Source of the DNA: Bradyrhizobium glycinis
GTDB lineage: Bacteria > Pseudomonadota > Alphaproteobacteria > Rhizobiales > Xanthobacteraceae
Length of the DNA: 64,000 nt
NCBI RefSeq assembly: GCF_016031655.1
Contig: NZ_JACCHQ010000001.1
Coordinates: 827,020-891,019, forward strand
Reading direction: 5' to 3'
In this document: in pieces, positions 9,105-18,345 of the stretch
Layout of the letters: every line of letters begins with the position of its first letter
Position numbering within the stretch: the stretch's first letter is position 1
The notes under the pieces: model-generated
What the model was told of the DNA's origin: nothing
Seen by the model: the letters and a program-made list of their open reading frames with translations, nothing else
Database searches by the model: none
Position numbers and translations under genes: made by a program

Positions 9105-11309
9105 TCAGGATGGATGACGTTCGTTCCGGCGCGTGAGACGACGCGGCGAGGATTCCTTGAGCGACTTTCCACGGCCAGACAGACTCGGATTCGTCATGAA
9201 GTAGTTGTGGACGTTGAAAGGCTCCTCGCCCTTCGCGGTCTTCATACGCGTTGAAGACCCGTCCGGCAACAACTGCCAGCTCTGCTCATTGTCCTTCAGG
9301 TTCGCGACCATGATCTGTTCGAGAACCTGCTGATGCACCGTCGGATTTTGCAGCGGACACAGCACCTCGACGCGGCGGTCGAGGTTGCGCGGCATCATGT
9401 CGGCGGACGAGATATACACAGCCGCTTTCGCGCTCGGCAGTCCCTGGCCCATGCCGAAGCAGTAGATTCGGCCATGTTCCAGGAAGCGGCCGATGATCGA
9501 CTTGACGCGGATGTTCTCCGACAGACCGGGAATGCCCGGCCTGAGGCAACAGATGCCGCGCACCACGAGCTCGACCTGGACACCGGCCTGGGAGGCCTCA
9601 TAGAGCGCATCGATGATGTCGGGATCGACCAGCGCGTTCATCTTCATCCAGACCGCGCCGGGACGGCCATGCCGCGCATGCGCAGTCTCGCCCTGAATGT
9701 GCTCGATGATGCGCTTGCGCAAGGTCAGCGGCGACACCGCCATCTTTTCCAGATCGCTCGGCGCGGCATAGCCGGTGATGAAATTGAACACGCGAGCGGC
9801 ATCGCGGCCGATCGTCGGGTCCGAGGTGAAGTAGGAGAGGTCGGTGTAGATGCGTGCGGTGACCGGGTGATAATTGCCGGTGCCGGTATGGACGTAGGTC
9901 GTCAGGCTGCCGCCCTCGCGGCGCACCACCATCGAGAGTTTTGCGTGCGTCTTCAATTCGAGGAAGCCGTAGACGACCTGCACGCCGGCGCGTTCGAGAT
10001 CGCGCGCCCAGCGGATATTGGCTTCTTCGTCGAACCGCGCTTTCAGCTCGATCAGTGCGGTGACTGATTTGCCGGCTTCGGCCGCTTCGGCCAGCGCGCG
10101 GACGATCGGTGAGTTGTTGGAGGTGCGGTAGAGCGTCTGCTTGATCGCAACGACATCGGGGTCGCGCGTGGCCTGCTGCAGGAATTGCACGACGACGTCG
10201 AACGACTCGTAGGGATGGTGGACGATCAGGTCCTTCTGCCGGATCGCGGCGAAGATGTCGCCGCCATGCTCGCGCACGCGTTCGGGGTGGCGCGGCACGT
10301 AAGGGGTGAATTCGAGATCGGGCCGGTCGAGGCGGGTGAGCTGCGAGAGCTCGTTCATCGCCTGCACGCCGTCGACCAGGAACACCTCGTCGTCGGCGGC
10401 CGAGAGCGCGTGCTGCACGAAGCTGCGCAGCTCCTCCGGCATCTTGGCGTCGATCTCGAGCCGGATCACCGATCCGCGGCGGCGGCGCTTCAGCGCGGTC
10501 TCGAACAGGCGGACGAGATCTTCGGCCTCTTCCTCGATTTCGAGCTCGGAGTCGCGGATGATCCGGAAGGCGCCCTGGCCGTGCAGATTGTAGCCCGGGA
10601 ACAGGCGGTTGATGAACAGGGCGGTGGCCTGCTCCAGCGAGATCAGGCGCACCGTGCCATCCGCCGGCAGGCGGATGAAGCGATCGATCTTGCCGGGCAT
10701 GCGGATCAGCGCGTTCATCTGCTTGCCGTCGGCGGCGCGCGTGAGCTGCAGCGCGATGGTGAAGCCGAGGCTCGGAATGAACGGGAAGGGGTGGGCCGGA
10801 TCGATCGCGAGCGGGGTCAGGAGAGGGAACACGTTATTGAGGAAGTAGTCCTCGATCCAGGTTCGTTCCGCCTTGGTGACGTCCTTGCCGTCCACCAGCA
10901 CGATGCCGACCTCGGCCAGCGTGAGGCGGAGGTCGCGCCAGATCGCCTGCTGGTCGGAGGCGAGCTGGGAGACGGTGCGGTTGATCAGCGCGAGCTGCTC
11001 CGACGGCGTCAGGCCGTCGGGGCTGCGCTCGGCGATGCCCTCGCGCACCTGGGCCTTGATGCCGGCGACGCGGACCATGAAGAACTCGTCGAGGTTATTC
11101 GCCGAAATCGACAGGAATCGCACCCGCTCCAGGACGGGATGGCTGGGGTTGACCGATTCCTCCAGGACGCGGCGGTTGAAATGCAGCCAGGACAGCTCGC
11201 GGTTGATGAACCGCTCGGGGCTGGACGCGATCGCCGGAAGGCTCTCGGTTTCCGGGGCTTTCTCTTTGATTTCAACAGCTTGCGCAGAGTCCATCAGAAG
11301 TCGGTCCAT
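9105..11309 (-). CDS. ppk1: Polyphosphate kinase 1
   Basis: Enzyme of about 734 residues that polymerises ATP gamma-phosphate into polyphosphate. Domains in order: N domain ([19 protein letters not shown]), head domain, and two phospholipase-D-like catalytic domains. The phosphohistidine motif [13 protein letters not shown] and the downstream [14 protein letters not shown] segment (read as [10 protein letters not shown]) are intact. ATG at 11309 follows a GGGGTG ribosome site; a GTG at 11318 and an ATG at 11294 are alternatives. It is first gene of a ppk-ppx operon with a Pho-box-like site about 50 nt upstream, suggesting induction by phosphate starvation. Confidence 0.95.
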   Translation of the reverse strand: MDRLLMDSAQAVEIKEKAPETESLPAIASSPERFINRELSWLHFNRRVLEESVNPSHPVLERVRFLSISANNLDEFFMVRVAGIKAQVREGIAERSPDGLTPSEQLALINRTVSQLASDQQAIWRDLRLTLAEVGIVLVDGKDVTKAERTWIEDYFLNNVFPLLTPLAIDPAHPFPFIPSLGFTIALQLTRAADGKQMNALIRMPGKIDRFIRLPADGTVRLISLEQATALFINRLFPGYNLHGQGAFRIIRDSELEIEEEAEDLVRLFETALKRRRRGSVIRLEIDAKMPEELRSFVQHALSAADDEVFLVDGVQAMNELSQLTRLDRPDLEFTPYVPRHPERVREHGGDIFAAIRQKDLIVHHPYESFDVVVQFLQQATRDPDVVAIKQTLYRTSNNSPIVRALAEAAEAGKSVTALIELKARFDEEANIRWARDLERAGVQVVYGFLELKTHAKLSMVVRREGGSLTTYVHTGTGNYHPVTARIYTDLSYFTSDPTIGRDAARVFNFITGYAAPSDLEKMAVSPLTLRKRIIEHIQGETAHARHGRPGAVWMKMNALVDPDIIDALYEASQAGVQVELVVRGICCLRPGIPGLSENIRVKSIIGRFLEHGRIYCFGMGQGLPSAKAAVYISSADMMPRNLDRRVEVLCPLQNPTVHQQVLEQIMVANLKDNEQSWQLLPDGSSTRMKTAKGEEPFNVHNYFMTNPSLSGRGKSLKESSPRRLTRRNERHPS

Positions 11310-11366
11310 CCAGTTCACCCCAATTGCGACTTAAACGCAAAATCGGCGGGAGCATGTGTTAGAGCG

Positions 11367-11384
11367 ATGACGTTTCGATGACAT
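11367..11384 (-). promoter_or_regulatory. Pho-box-like site (PhoB) upstream of ppk
   Basis: On the minus strand the site reads ATGTCAT-CGAA-ACGTCAT, matching the rhizobial Pho box CTGTCAT-N4-CTGTCAT at 11 of 14 positions with exact 11-nt spacing of the half-sites. It lies about 50-75 nt upstream of the candidate ppk starts. PhoB control of ppk is known in other bacteria; here it is inferred from the match. Confidence 0.55.
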
Positions 11385-11439
11385 TGATGTTCCGCCGCCG
11401 CGCCGCGTCAAGCGGGCTTCAGGGCGGCCTGCGAGCCAG

Positions 11440-12207
11440 TCAAGCGTCCCGAAGCAGCTCGGCGGCGAGCGCCCGAGTGACCGGGCGGCCGAGCCGCAGG
11501 GCTTCGCTGTCGAGCAGCTCTACGGCACGCCGGGCGGCGGCCGAGGATCGTTCCAGGCGCGTCGCGAGGTAACCGACCACGCTCTCGTCCACATTGAGCT
11601 GGCGGTCGGCGCAGAACTTGACGATGAGACCGCGGAACAGCTGGTCATCGGGCGGCAGCAGCATGACCACCGGAACGGCCCGCAGGCGTGAGCGCAGGTC
11701 GCGAAGCTCGATCTGAAGCGCGGCCGGCGCCTCGCGCCCGGTGAACAGGACGTAGGCGCCGTCCTCGCGGGCGAGGTTCATCAGGTGAAACAGGGCGCGC
11801 TCGTCAAATTCTCCAGCCTTGAGATCCTCGACCACCAGCGCGCCGGTGGTGAGCGCGCCGGGCACGCTGGCCGCGGCCAGCGCATTGGCGGTGGTCGAGC
11901 GGGCGCCAGCCTCCTGGGTCCAGATCGCGGCGAGATGGCTCTTGCCGCTTCCTTCCGGGCCCGCCAGCCACATGATCCGGTTCGGCCATTCCGGCCAGCT
12001 GTCGATCAGGCCGAGACCGGCCGCATTGGCGGGGCCTTCAAGGAAGTTGTCCCGGCTAAGGCTCTCCGCATGCGGAAGCGCAAACGCCAATTGTCGGGGA
12101 TGAACGCGGCCTGCCACGCTTGCTTTGCTCCATGCCGGCGCGCCGGCCCGTTCGAAGAGAAGATTTGATGATGTGGGACTTGGCCTTTTGCTTGGCCGCA
12201 TCCCCAC
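11440..12207 (-). CDS. hdaA: HdaA-like DnaA-related regulatory protein
   Basis: A 255-residue single-domain AAA+ protein related to DnaA domain III but lacking the DNA-binding domain IV, as in Hda/HdaA, which promotes DnaA-ATP hydrolysis after replication starts. The N-terminal PRQLAFALPH segment resembles the clamp-binding peptide of Hda, and GPEGSGKS (residues 83-90) is the P-loop. It starts with GTG at 12207 (ATG 12201 is an alternative), one base beyond the stop of the phosphatidyltransferase gene, so the two are translationally linked. Symbol assigned from domain architecture. Confidence 0.85.
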   Translation of the reverse strand: MGMRPSKRPSPTSSNLLFERAGAPAWSKASVAGRVHPRQLAFALPHAESLSRDNFLEGPANAAGLGLIDSWPEWPNRIMWLAGPEGSGKSHLAAIWTQEAGARSTTANALAAASVPGALTTGALVVEDLKAGEFDERALFHLMNLAREDGAYVLFTGREAPAALQIELRDLRSRLRAVPVVMLLPPDDQLFRGLIVKFCADRQLNVDESVVGYLATRLERSSAAARRAVELLDSEALRLGRPVTRALAAELLRDA

Positions 12208-12208
12208 G

Positions 12209-12751
12209 TCATTTTGCCTCGATCGTGCTCATGTGCCGCAGCCACTCGACGAGATAGAGCGACACGGAGGAGAGCGTGAAGACCGTGACGAGACCCATCA
12301 GGATGATATCATAAGGCGCGGGCTTGAAGCCGAAGGCAAGCGCCGCCAGCACCAAAGCTGCGAACGCCACTTGTGCAACCGTGTTGAGCTTGGACACTTT
12401 CGACGGCTTCATCTCGACCGGCCGGTCGAACAGCCAGGACACGATCACGGCAGCGACGATCATGATGTCGCGCGAGACCACCAGGATCACGATCCAGCGC
12501 GGGATCGCGCCCCAGATGCCGAGCGCCATGTAGATCGAGACCAGCAGCGCCTTGTCGGCGAGCGGGTCGAGCAGGGCGCCGAGCTCGCTCGTCATGTTGA
12601 AGCGCTTGGCCAAGAACCCGTCCACGGCATCGCTGATGCCGGCGATCAGGAAGACGGCGAACGCTACCTCCATTTGGCTCGACACGATGGCCCAGACGAT
12701 GATCGGGACCAGCATGATGCGGCCCAAGGTAATGATGTTCGGAATACTCAC
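12209..12751 (-). CDS. CDP-alcohol phosphatidyltransferase (PgsA-like)
   Basis: A 180-residue integral membrane enzyme expected to join a CDP-activated lipid to an alcohol, most likely in phosphatidylglycerophosphate or cardiolipin synthesis. The catalytic motif is seen as DAVDGFLAKRF followed by GALLDPLADK, matching D-x2-DG-x2-A-R-x8-G-x3-D-x3-D except for Lys in place of the first Arg. Several hydrophobic helices surround it. GTG at 12751 (peptide MSIPNIITLGRIMLVP) is chosen over upstream starts because it matches the family's N terminus; the open extension overlaps the purM upstream region. Confidence 0.87.
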   Translation of the reverse strand: MSIPNIITLGRIMLVPIIVWAIVSSQMEVAFAVFLIAGISDAVDGFLAKRFNMTSELGALLDPLADKALLVSIYMALGIWGAIPRWIVILVVSRDIMIVAAVIVSWLFDRPVEMKPSKVSKLNTVAQVAFAALVLAALAFGFKPAPYDIILMGLVTVFTLSSVSLYLVEWLRHMSTIEAK

Positions 12752-12907
12752 GAAAGCGCTTCCCGGCACCGGTTCTGACCTCAAATCCGGCCCGTTGCAG
12801 GCTGAACCGGTTGATATGTCTACATAGTATAGCGGGGAGCGCCATGCGAGCCATTGCGCGTCCCCGGAATTCGACGTAACCAGCCGCAAACCCACTGGAA
12901 ATCGGGC

Positions 12908-13981
12908 ATGACCGACCGCAAAAACGGCCTCACTTACGCCGATTCAGGCGTCGATATCGACGCGGGCAACCGCCTGGTCGACCTGATCAAGCCGATGGTG
13001 CGCGCCACCGCACGGCCGGGCGCGGATGCCGAGATCGGCGGCTTCGGCGGCCTGTTCGACCTCAAGGCGGCCGGCTTCAAGGACCCGGTCCTCGTGGCCG
13101 CAACTGACGGCGTCGGCACCAAGGTCAAGATCGCGATCGAGACAGGCCTGCATGGCGGCATCGGCATCGACCTTGTCGCCATGAGCGTCAACGACCTCGT
13201 GGTGCAGGGCGCCGAGCCGCTGTTTTTCCTGGACTATTTCGCCTGCGGCAAGCTCGATTCCGAGGCCACGGCCGCCATCGTCGCAGGCGTTGCCGAGGGG
13301 TGCCGCGAATCCGGCTGCGCGTTGATCGGCGGGGAGACTGCCGAGATGCCCGGCCTTTACAAGGACGGCGATTACGATCTCGGCGGCTTTGCCGTCGGCG
13401 CCGCCGAGCGCGGTACGTTGTTGCCGCGCAAGGACATCGCCGCGGGCGATGCCGTGATCGGCCTCGCTTCGTCCGGCGTGCATTCCAACGGGTTTTCGCT
13501 GGTCCGCAAGATCGTCGAGCAGTCGGGCCTCAGCTTCGAGGCGCAGGCGCCGTTCGCGCCGGTGATGACGCTCGGCGGCGCGCTGCTGACGCCGACCAGG
13601 CTCTACGTCAAATCCTGCCTGCGCGCGATCCGGGAGACCCGCGCGGTGAAGGGGCTCGCCCACATCACCGGCGGCGGCTTCACCGACAACATCCCGCGCG
13701 TCCTGCCGAAGCACCTCGGTGTCGGCATTGACCTTGTGCGCGTGCCGGTGCTGCCGGTGTTCAAATGGCTGGCGGCGCAAGCCGGTATCGCCGAGCTGGA
13801 GATGCTGCGCACCTTCAATTGCGGCATCGGCATGATCGCGATCGTCGAGCCCGACAAGGTCGACAAGGTGATCGAGGTCTTCACCGACGCCGGCGAGACC
13901 GTGGCGCAGCTCGGCACCGTCATTCCCGCCGAGGGCGAGCACCGCGTCGTCTATAACGGCCACCTCGATCTGGCGCTGTGA
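12908..13981 (+). CDS. purM: Phosphoribosylformylglycinamidine cyclo-ligase
   Basis: AIR synthetase, 357 residues, fifth step of de novo purine synthesis: ATP-dependent ring closure of FGAM to AIR. Recognisable segments are [14 protein letters not shown] at the N terminus, [22 protein letters not shown] and [16 protein letters not shown]. Length is normal. ATG at 12908 is used; an in-frame start at 12854 would add residues not found in the family. Its TGA overlaps the purN ATG by one base (TGATG), a classical translationally coupled purMN pair, and it is divergent from the pgsA-type/hdaA operon. Confidence 0.96.
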   Translation: MTDRKNGLTYADSGVDIDAGNRLVDLIKPMVRATARPGADAEIGGFGGLFDLKAAGFKDPVLVAATDGVGTKVKIAIETGLHGGIGIDLVAMSVNDLVVQGAEPLFFLDYFACGKLDSEATAAIVAGVAEGCRESGCALIGGETAEMPGLYKDGDYDLGGFAVGAAERGTLLPRKDIAAGDAVIGLASSGVHSNGFSLVRKIVEQSGLSFEAQAPFAPVMTLGGALLTPTRLYVKSCLRAIRETRAVKGLAHITGGGFTDNIPRVLPKHLGVGIDLVRVPVLPVFKWLAAQAGIAELEMLRTFNCGIGMIAIVEPDKVDKVIEVFTDAGETVAQLGTVIPAEGEHRVVYNGHLDLAL

Positions 13982-14634
13982 TGAAGCGCCGCGTCGCCAT
14001 CCTGATCTCCGGGCGCGGCTCCAACATGGCCGCGCTGATCAGGGCAGCCGCCGCTCCGGATTTCCCGGCGGAGATATCGCTCGTCATCTCGAACAAGGCG
14101 GATGCGCCCGGCCTCGAACGCGCCCGGGCGGGCGGCGTGACCACCGAGGTGATCGAGAGCAAGCCGTTCGGCAAGGACCGCGCCGGTTTCGAGAAGGTGC
14201 TGCAGGCCGCGCTCGACCAGCACGGCATCGAGCTGATCTGTCTGGGCGGCTTCATGCGCCTGTTCACGGCCGAGTTCACCAAGGCCTGGTACGGGCGGAT
14301 GCTCAACATCCATCCTTCGCTGCTGCCGTCGTTCCCCGGCCTCGACCCGCATGGCCAGGCCCTGCGCGCCGGCGTCAAACTGTCCGGCGCGACGGTGCAC
14401 TTCGTCATCCCCGAGACCGATGCCGGTCCGATCGTGATGCAGGGCGCGGTTCCCGTCGGCGATCACGACACCGCGGAGACGCTGTCCGAGCGCATCCTCG
14501 AAATCGAGCATCGCATCTATCCCGAGGCGCTGCGGCTGCTCGCGACCGGCAAGGTCCGCATCGAGGGCGATATCTGCAGGACGGAGGGGAGCGCGGCGTC
14601 GGAGAATTTTTTGGTATCGCCATTGGTGCGCTGA
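13981..14634 (+). CDS. purN: Phosphoribosylglycinamide formyltransferase
   Basis: GAR transformylase of 217 residues, which formylates GAR with 10-formyl-THF in purine synthesis. Motifs seen are LISGRGSNMAALI near the N terminus, LGGFMRLF, LNIHPSLLPSFPG with the catalytic His, and HFVIPETDAGPIV with the catalytic Asp. The ATG at 13981 overlaps the purM stop; a GTG at 13978 is an alternative. The C-terminal tail beyond the core (SAASENFLVSPLVR) is slightly long and runs close to the palindromic repeat. Confidence 0.95.
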   Translation: MKRRVAILISGRGSNMAALIRAAAAPDFPAEISLVISNKADAPGLERARAGGVTTEVIESKPFGKDRAGFEKVLQAALDQHGIELICLGGFMRLFTAEFTKAWYGRMLNIHPSLLPSFPGLDPHGQALRAGVKLSGATVHFVIPETDAGPIVMQGAVPVGDHDTAETLSERILEIEHRIYPEALRLLATGKVRIEGDICRTEGSAASENFLVSPLVR

Positions 14635-14643
14635 AGCGCCGCC

Positions 14644-14732
14644 CCGTCATTGCGAGGAGCTCTTGCGACGAAGCAATCCAGAATCGCTCCGCGGAGAGAT
14701 TCTGGATTGCTTCGCTTCGCTCGCAATGACGG
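14644..14732. repeat. Palindromic dispersed repeat, copy 1
   Basis: An 89-bp imperfect palindrome bounded by CCGTCATTGCGAG and its complement CTCGCAATGACGG, with an inner inverted repeat AAGCAATCCAGAATC / GATTCTGGATTGCTT. Further copies occur at 21338, 34811 and, truncated, 51186. It lies in the gap after purN. Confidence 0.85.
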
Positions 14733-14808
14733 AATATGTGGCGCGCGCGCCGAACCATGAACCTACGCGTAACGGGCGAGCCCTCGTTCCGCGCCCCACA
14801 AACAAAAT

Positions 14809-14827
14809 CCCCCGGCAGAGCCGGGGG
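14809..14827 (-). terminator. Rho-independent terminator of the cold-shock gene
   Basis: A 7-bp GC stem (CCCCCGG / CCGGGGG) with a 5-nt loop. On the minus strand it is followed by ATTTTGTTT, and it lies 35 nt past the cold-shock gene's stop codon. Confidence 0.75.
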
Positions 14828-14861
14828 CAACGTCATGATCGCTCGCATGCCGCGAGAGAGA

Positions 14862-15068
14862 TCAGGAGACCTTGAGGTTCTCCGCGGATGATTTGCCGCG
14901 GTTCTCCACGAGGTCGAATTCAACCACCTGGTTTTCATTGAGGGTGGAGAGTCCGGCACGCTCGACGGCGGAGATGTGGACGAACACGTCCTTGTCGCCG
15001 CCGTTCGGCTTGATGAACCCATAGCCCTTGGTCGGATTGAACCATTTGACGGTGCCCTTTTGCGGCAT
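14862..15068 (-). CDS. cspA: Cold-shock protein (CspA family)
   Basis: A 68-residue single OB-fold nucleic-acid chaperone. RNP1 (KGYGFI, residues 15-20) and RNP2 (DVFVHIS, about 27-33) are intact, and the MPQKGTVKWFNPTKG start is characteristic. The ribosome site GGAGGAG is strong. A 379-nt noncoding stretch lies upstream, which may include a long 5' leader as known for other csp genes (inference). A GC hairpin terminator follows. Whether it is cold-induced cannot be read from the sequence. Confidence 0.95.
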   Translation of the reverse strand: MPQKGTVKWFNPTKGYGFIKPNGGDKDVFVHISAVERAGLSTLNENQVVEFDLVENRGKSSAENLKVS

Positions 15069-15447
15069 CGCTCGTCTCCTCCACTAGATATAAAAAAGAC
15101 GCGGCCGCTTTTTCGCGTGCCACGCCACAAACGGGCTTCCGGAAGTCTGTTCGAGTCTTGAGGCGCAATGTCGCGAAACGCACAGGCCAGCGGCCAATTC
15201 CGATTGTGACCGATATTGCAACATGAAAATCGCCGGCTAGCAAGCCGCGCGCGGATTTCAAGACCATGCCAGGTGCCTTCAAGCGCAATTTGCCACCTGT
15301 GGCAGCAGAACCACAATCGATGCAATAGCCTCGGCCGTCATGTGCCGAACGGTTGACCCCTCGTGGCAGTTCGGCACAAATCGCCGCAAGCGTCGCCGAC
15401 CGTGTTGCATTTTTGCGCGCCGCCACTTCGCTACGGGATTCATCGTC
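15069..15447. other. Noncoding gap between divergent cspA and an outer-membrane protein gene
   Basis: No convincing gene is seen. It should hold the cspA promoter and 5' leader (minus strand) and the promoter of the outer-membrane protein gene (plus strand). An AT-rich tract (15086-15098) lies just upstream of the cspA ribosome site. Confidence 0.5.
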
Positions 15448-16611
15448 ATGCGCTGCGCCGCGCAGCTCTCCGGGATACGGCGGACAATCGGGCTGGATCG
15501 CGTCCGCCGGTTCGTGGGTGCGCTTGCGATAGCGTTTGCACTGGTCGTGACGATGGCGGCCGCAACGCCCGGCTTCGCGCAAAGCCCGACGCCCACGCCG
15601 ACCCCGACGCCGACACCCACGCCGTCACCGACCCCGATTCCGTCGCCGACCTCGACCAATCAAAATCAGTCAGCCGGCAACAGCATGCTCAGTTTCGGCT
15701 CGGGCTTTCTGGAGCGGCTCGGCAATCAAGCCTCCGGCGGCGTCAACCGGGCGTTCCGCACCAATCCGGGCGGCGGCGGCGCCTCGGCGGCTGCGGAAGA
15801 TCCGCGCTACCGCACCTGGTTCGAGGGCTACGGCCTCTCGGTCCGCACCGATGCGCAAGGCGACTTCGTGGGCGACAAGCGCAAGACCTTTGGCGGCGTC
15901 GCCGGCTTTGGCGCGCGGCTCGCACCCGGCGTCAACATCGGATTCTCCGTCGACCACAGCCACACCGATGTCGACGTGCCGCTGGCGCTGCAATCCGCAA
16001 CCCTCGACCTGACCCAGCTCGGCTTCAGTGGCTCCGTCGACAAGGGCCCGTGGACCTGGGCCTTTGCCGTGGTGCACGGCTTCGGCAAGGTTCATTCCAG
16101 CCGCGACACCGGCCTTGGCCTTGCGACCGCGGGCTACCGCGCCGCCGTCGACGGCGCGCTGACCGAGATCAGCTATTACTGGACCAAGGACGAGATGCGT
16201 ATCGTGCCCAAGGGCGCGCTGGAATATGTGCGCGCCACCAGCGCCGCGTTCCAGGAGACCGGTGGGCTCGATCCGCTCAACGTCGGCTCGTCGGCGCTCT
16301 CGCGCGCGCGCATCATGATCGGGGCCGAGATCGGCCGCTACTTCATCATCGACCAGAAGATCCTGGACCTTTCGGCCTACGGCAAGTTCGTCGACAATTT
16401 CCACCAGGACCTGGGAACCATCCAGGTCAGCCTGGGCGCCCAGAACATCATCGTCCCCGGGATCGGCGAGAGCCGTTACGGCGCGGATGCCGGTGCCTCG
16501 GCTTCGCTCAGCCTGACCAACGTGGCGCGGCTCTACGTCAATTACGACGGCAAGTTCCGCAACGAGCTCACCTCGCATCAGGGCACGCTCGGCTTCGAAT
16601 ACAAATGGTGA
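15448..16611 (+). CDS. Outer-membrane beta-barrel protein with Pro-Thr linker
   Basis: About 387 residues. A long N-terminal basic and hydrophobic export signal (GALAIAFALVVTMAAATPGFAQ) is followed by a low-complexity run of Pro-Thr/Pro-Ser dipeptides (about 20 residues), a short passenger-like region (GNSMLSFGSGFLERLG), then about 290 residues of alternating strands ending in LGFEYKW, an aromatic terminus as expected for BAM-inserted autotransporter-type barrels. ATG at 15448 is chosen; the frame is open from 15340. The large AT-passenger is absent, so it looks like a barrel with a short stalk. Function unknown. Confidence 0.75.
   Translation: MRCAAQLSGIRRTIGLDRVRRFVGALAIAFALVVTMAAATPGFAQSPTPTPTPTPTPTPSPTPIPSPTSTNQNQSAGNSMLSFGSGFLERLGNQASGGVNRAFRTNPGGGGASAAAEDPRYRTWFEGYGLSVRTDAQGDFVGDKRKTFGGVAGFGARLAPGVNIGFSVDHSHTDVDVPLALQSATLDLTQLGFSGSVDKGPWTWAFAVVHGFGKVHSSRDTGLGLATAGYRAAVDGALTEISYYWTKDEMRIVPKGALEYVRATSAAFQETGGLDPLNVGSSALSRARIMIGAEIGRYFIIDQKILDLSAYGKFVDNFHQDLGTIQVSLGAQNIIVPGIGESRYGADAGASASLSLTNVARLYVNYDGKFRNELTSHQGTLGFEYKW
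15585..15657 (+). repeat. In-gene Pro-Thr codon microsatellite
   Basis: Tandem degenerate hexamers of the form CCGACG/CCCACG encode alternating Pro and Thr/Ser. The run lies right after the signal peptide of the outer-membrane protein and could vary in length by slippage. Confidence 0.7.
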
Positions 16612-16615
16612 GCAT

Positions 16616-17626
16616 TTAGGTCGGCGCCGTCGCCACGTATCCCGCCAGGCCAAAGCCCTCGCGCGCCGCCGTCATCATCGGCACCAGCGCGTTCGGATGG
16701 ATGAACTCGTCGCGGAAGCAGGGATAGGTCCGGGCATCGAAGATCTTCTTTAGCCAGTCGACCACGATCTTGTGCCGCTCGGAGGTGCGGAACTCCTTGT
16801 GATAGGTGAGCCAGAGATCGGCGTGGTGGCTGACGCCGAGATCGACCGCAACGAGCGGCGCACCGAGCGCGATCGACACCGTCGGCAGGAAGCCGATGCC
16901 GGCGCCGCGCTCCACCGCGTAGAGCACGCCGACCGACGAATTGGTCTTGATCCCGACGATGCCCTCGAGCGATTTCAGCCCGAGCACGCGGGCATAGGCG
17001 CCGTCGTCGACCTGCGGTGCGCTCTGCTTGATGATGCGGTGATTGCTCAATTCGGCGAGCGTTGCCGGCACGCCATAGAGGCTTTCATACTCCTTGGAGA
17101 CGAAGGGATAGATGTGAAGGCGGCCGAGCTTGGCGACGATCAGATCGGGATTGGTCGGCGGCTCGAGCTGGATCGCGATATCGGATTCGAGCCGCGCGAC
17201 GTCGGCCTGCTCCATCGCGCAGCGCAGATCGACCGTGATCTTGCGGTACGTCTTCTGGAAGTCGATCAGCCGCGGCAGGATCCAGAAATTGCCGGGCCCC
17301 TCCGTCACCGCGACGCGCACGGTGCCCGAGGTGTCGTTCGATGACCGCGCAGCGCGGCGGAAGACGTTGAAGGCGTGACGCTCCATATGCGTGACGTCGG
17401 CGATCATCGCGGTGCCTTCATCACTGAGCGTGAGCCCGCTCTGGTCGCGCAGGAACAGCTTGCAGCCGATGCTCTCCTCGAGCCGGTCGATGCGGCGCAT
17501 CAGCGTGGTGGAGGTGAGGCCGAGCTCTTCGGCGGCATTCCGAAAACTTTTATATTTTGCGCAGGCTAAAAACAGCTTCAAATCATCCCAGGACGCGCCC
17601 AGGGCTTCTTCACGGTGCTGCATCAT
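16616..17626 (-). CDS. LysR-family transcriptional regulator
   Basis: About 336 residues. The N-terminal winged helix-turn-helix is clear (FLACAKYKSFRNAAEELGLT, then TLMRRIDRLEESIGCKLF), followed by a periplasmic-binding-like effector domain. Start is uncertain: the frame is open from 17671 (TTG), with ATGs at 17656 and 17626; 17626 places the HTH at the usual distance from the N terminus. It is transcribed away from the acetyltransferase-like gene at 17728, about 100 nt apart, the usual arrangement for a LysR regulator and its target. Confidence 0.88.
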   Translation of the reverse strand: MMQHREEALGASWDDLKLFLACAKYKSFRNAAEELGLTSTTLMRRIDRLEESIGCKLFLRDQSGLTLSDEGTAMIADVTHMERHAFNVFRRAARSSNDTSGTVRVAVTEGPGNFWILPRLIDFQKTYRKITVDLRCAMEQADVARLESDIAIQLEPPTNPDLIVAKLGRLHIYPFVSKEYESLYGVPATLAELSNHRIIKQSAPQVDDGAYARVLGLKSLEGIVGIKTNSSVGVLYAVERGAGIGFLPTVSIALGAPLVAVDLGVSHHADLWLTYHKEFRTSERHKIVVDWLKKIFDARTYPCFRDEFIHPNALVPMMTAAREGFGLAGYVATAPT

Positions 17627-17727
17627 CGCAGCACCCCGGTGCAATAACTGCTGCATACTCCTGATCCCCAACCGCTAAGCTCATCGTCATAGCGGGGCAT
17701 GAAAACCTTGAACGATAGAGGCGTGAT

Positions 17728-18345
17728 ATGAGTATGGAAAGGGGCTCGTTTGCCGCAAGACACGATTTCGATGCCCTGCCGCTGAGCCCGGATGTCGACG
17801 TCCGCTGCGCTCAATTTTCCGAAATTGGGGCGCTTTCGGAGATGGCGCTCCGGCTGGTACCGGGCGTGCAGATCGGGACGGCAGAGCTTGCGAAATATTA
17901 CACCTTCGATCCTCAGAGCATCCTGGCATTCAGCCGGAAAGGCAAGCTCGTCGGCGGCATGGCCTTCCTGTTCCTCAATGACCGCGGACACGATGCGCTG
18001 CTGCTCGACGAGATTTGCCTCACCGCGCCCGAGGCGCACTATCTCGCATCGGCGAACGAAGACGTTGCAGCCATCTACATCTGGGCGATCGCGGCGACGG
18101 GACGCGGCATCGCCGGTCTCGGCAAGGCCGCGGCTCATCTGCGGCAGATAAGGTTTCGCGGCGCGGATTGCTATGCGCAGCCGTCAACGGTGGCCGGACG
18201 CGACATCATGAAGGCGACAGGCTTTGCGCCTGTCCCGAGCTTCCAACCCGACCTTTGGTGCTACGAGCGGCCCTGGCATCGGCGGCCGATGCGCATGCCG
18301 GCGGCGATCATCCAATCAAGGAGCTTTGCAGATGCACGGTACTAG
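17728..18345 (+). CDS. Uncharacterised acetyltransferase-like protein, 205 aa
   Basis: Not securely assigned. It contains a strand-helix pattern resembling the GNAT fold (SILAFSRKGKLVGGMAFLFL, then DALLLDEICLTAPE) and a C-terminal IMKATGFAPVPSFQPDLW, where GNAT proteins end with a similar neighbour motif, but the usual acetyl-CoA loop R/Q-x-x-G-x-G/A is not clear. The 3' end overlaps the start of the GNAT gene at 18332 by 14 nt, so they are translationally coupled. Together with 18990 and 19572 it forms a compact locus opposite a LysR regulator. Confidence 0.75.
   Translation: MSMERGSFAARHDFDALPLSPDVDVRCAQFSEIGALSEMALRLVPGVQIGTAELAKYYTFDPQSILAFSRKGKLVGGMAFLFLNDRGHDALLLDEICLTAPEAHYLASANEDVAAIYIWAIAATGRGIAGLGKAAAHLRQIRFRGADCYAQPSTVAGRDIMKATGFAPVPSFQPDLWCYERPWHRRPMRMPAAIIQSRSFADARY

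Noticed and set aside
15363..16619. Alternative 418-codon frame over the outer-membrane protein gene
   Set aside because: Arg/Gln/His-rich shadow in another frame; the chosen frame has a signal peptide, Pro-Thr linker and barrel-like C terminus.
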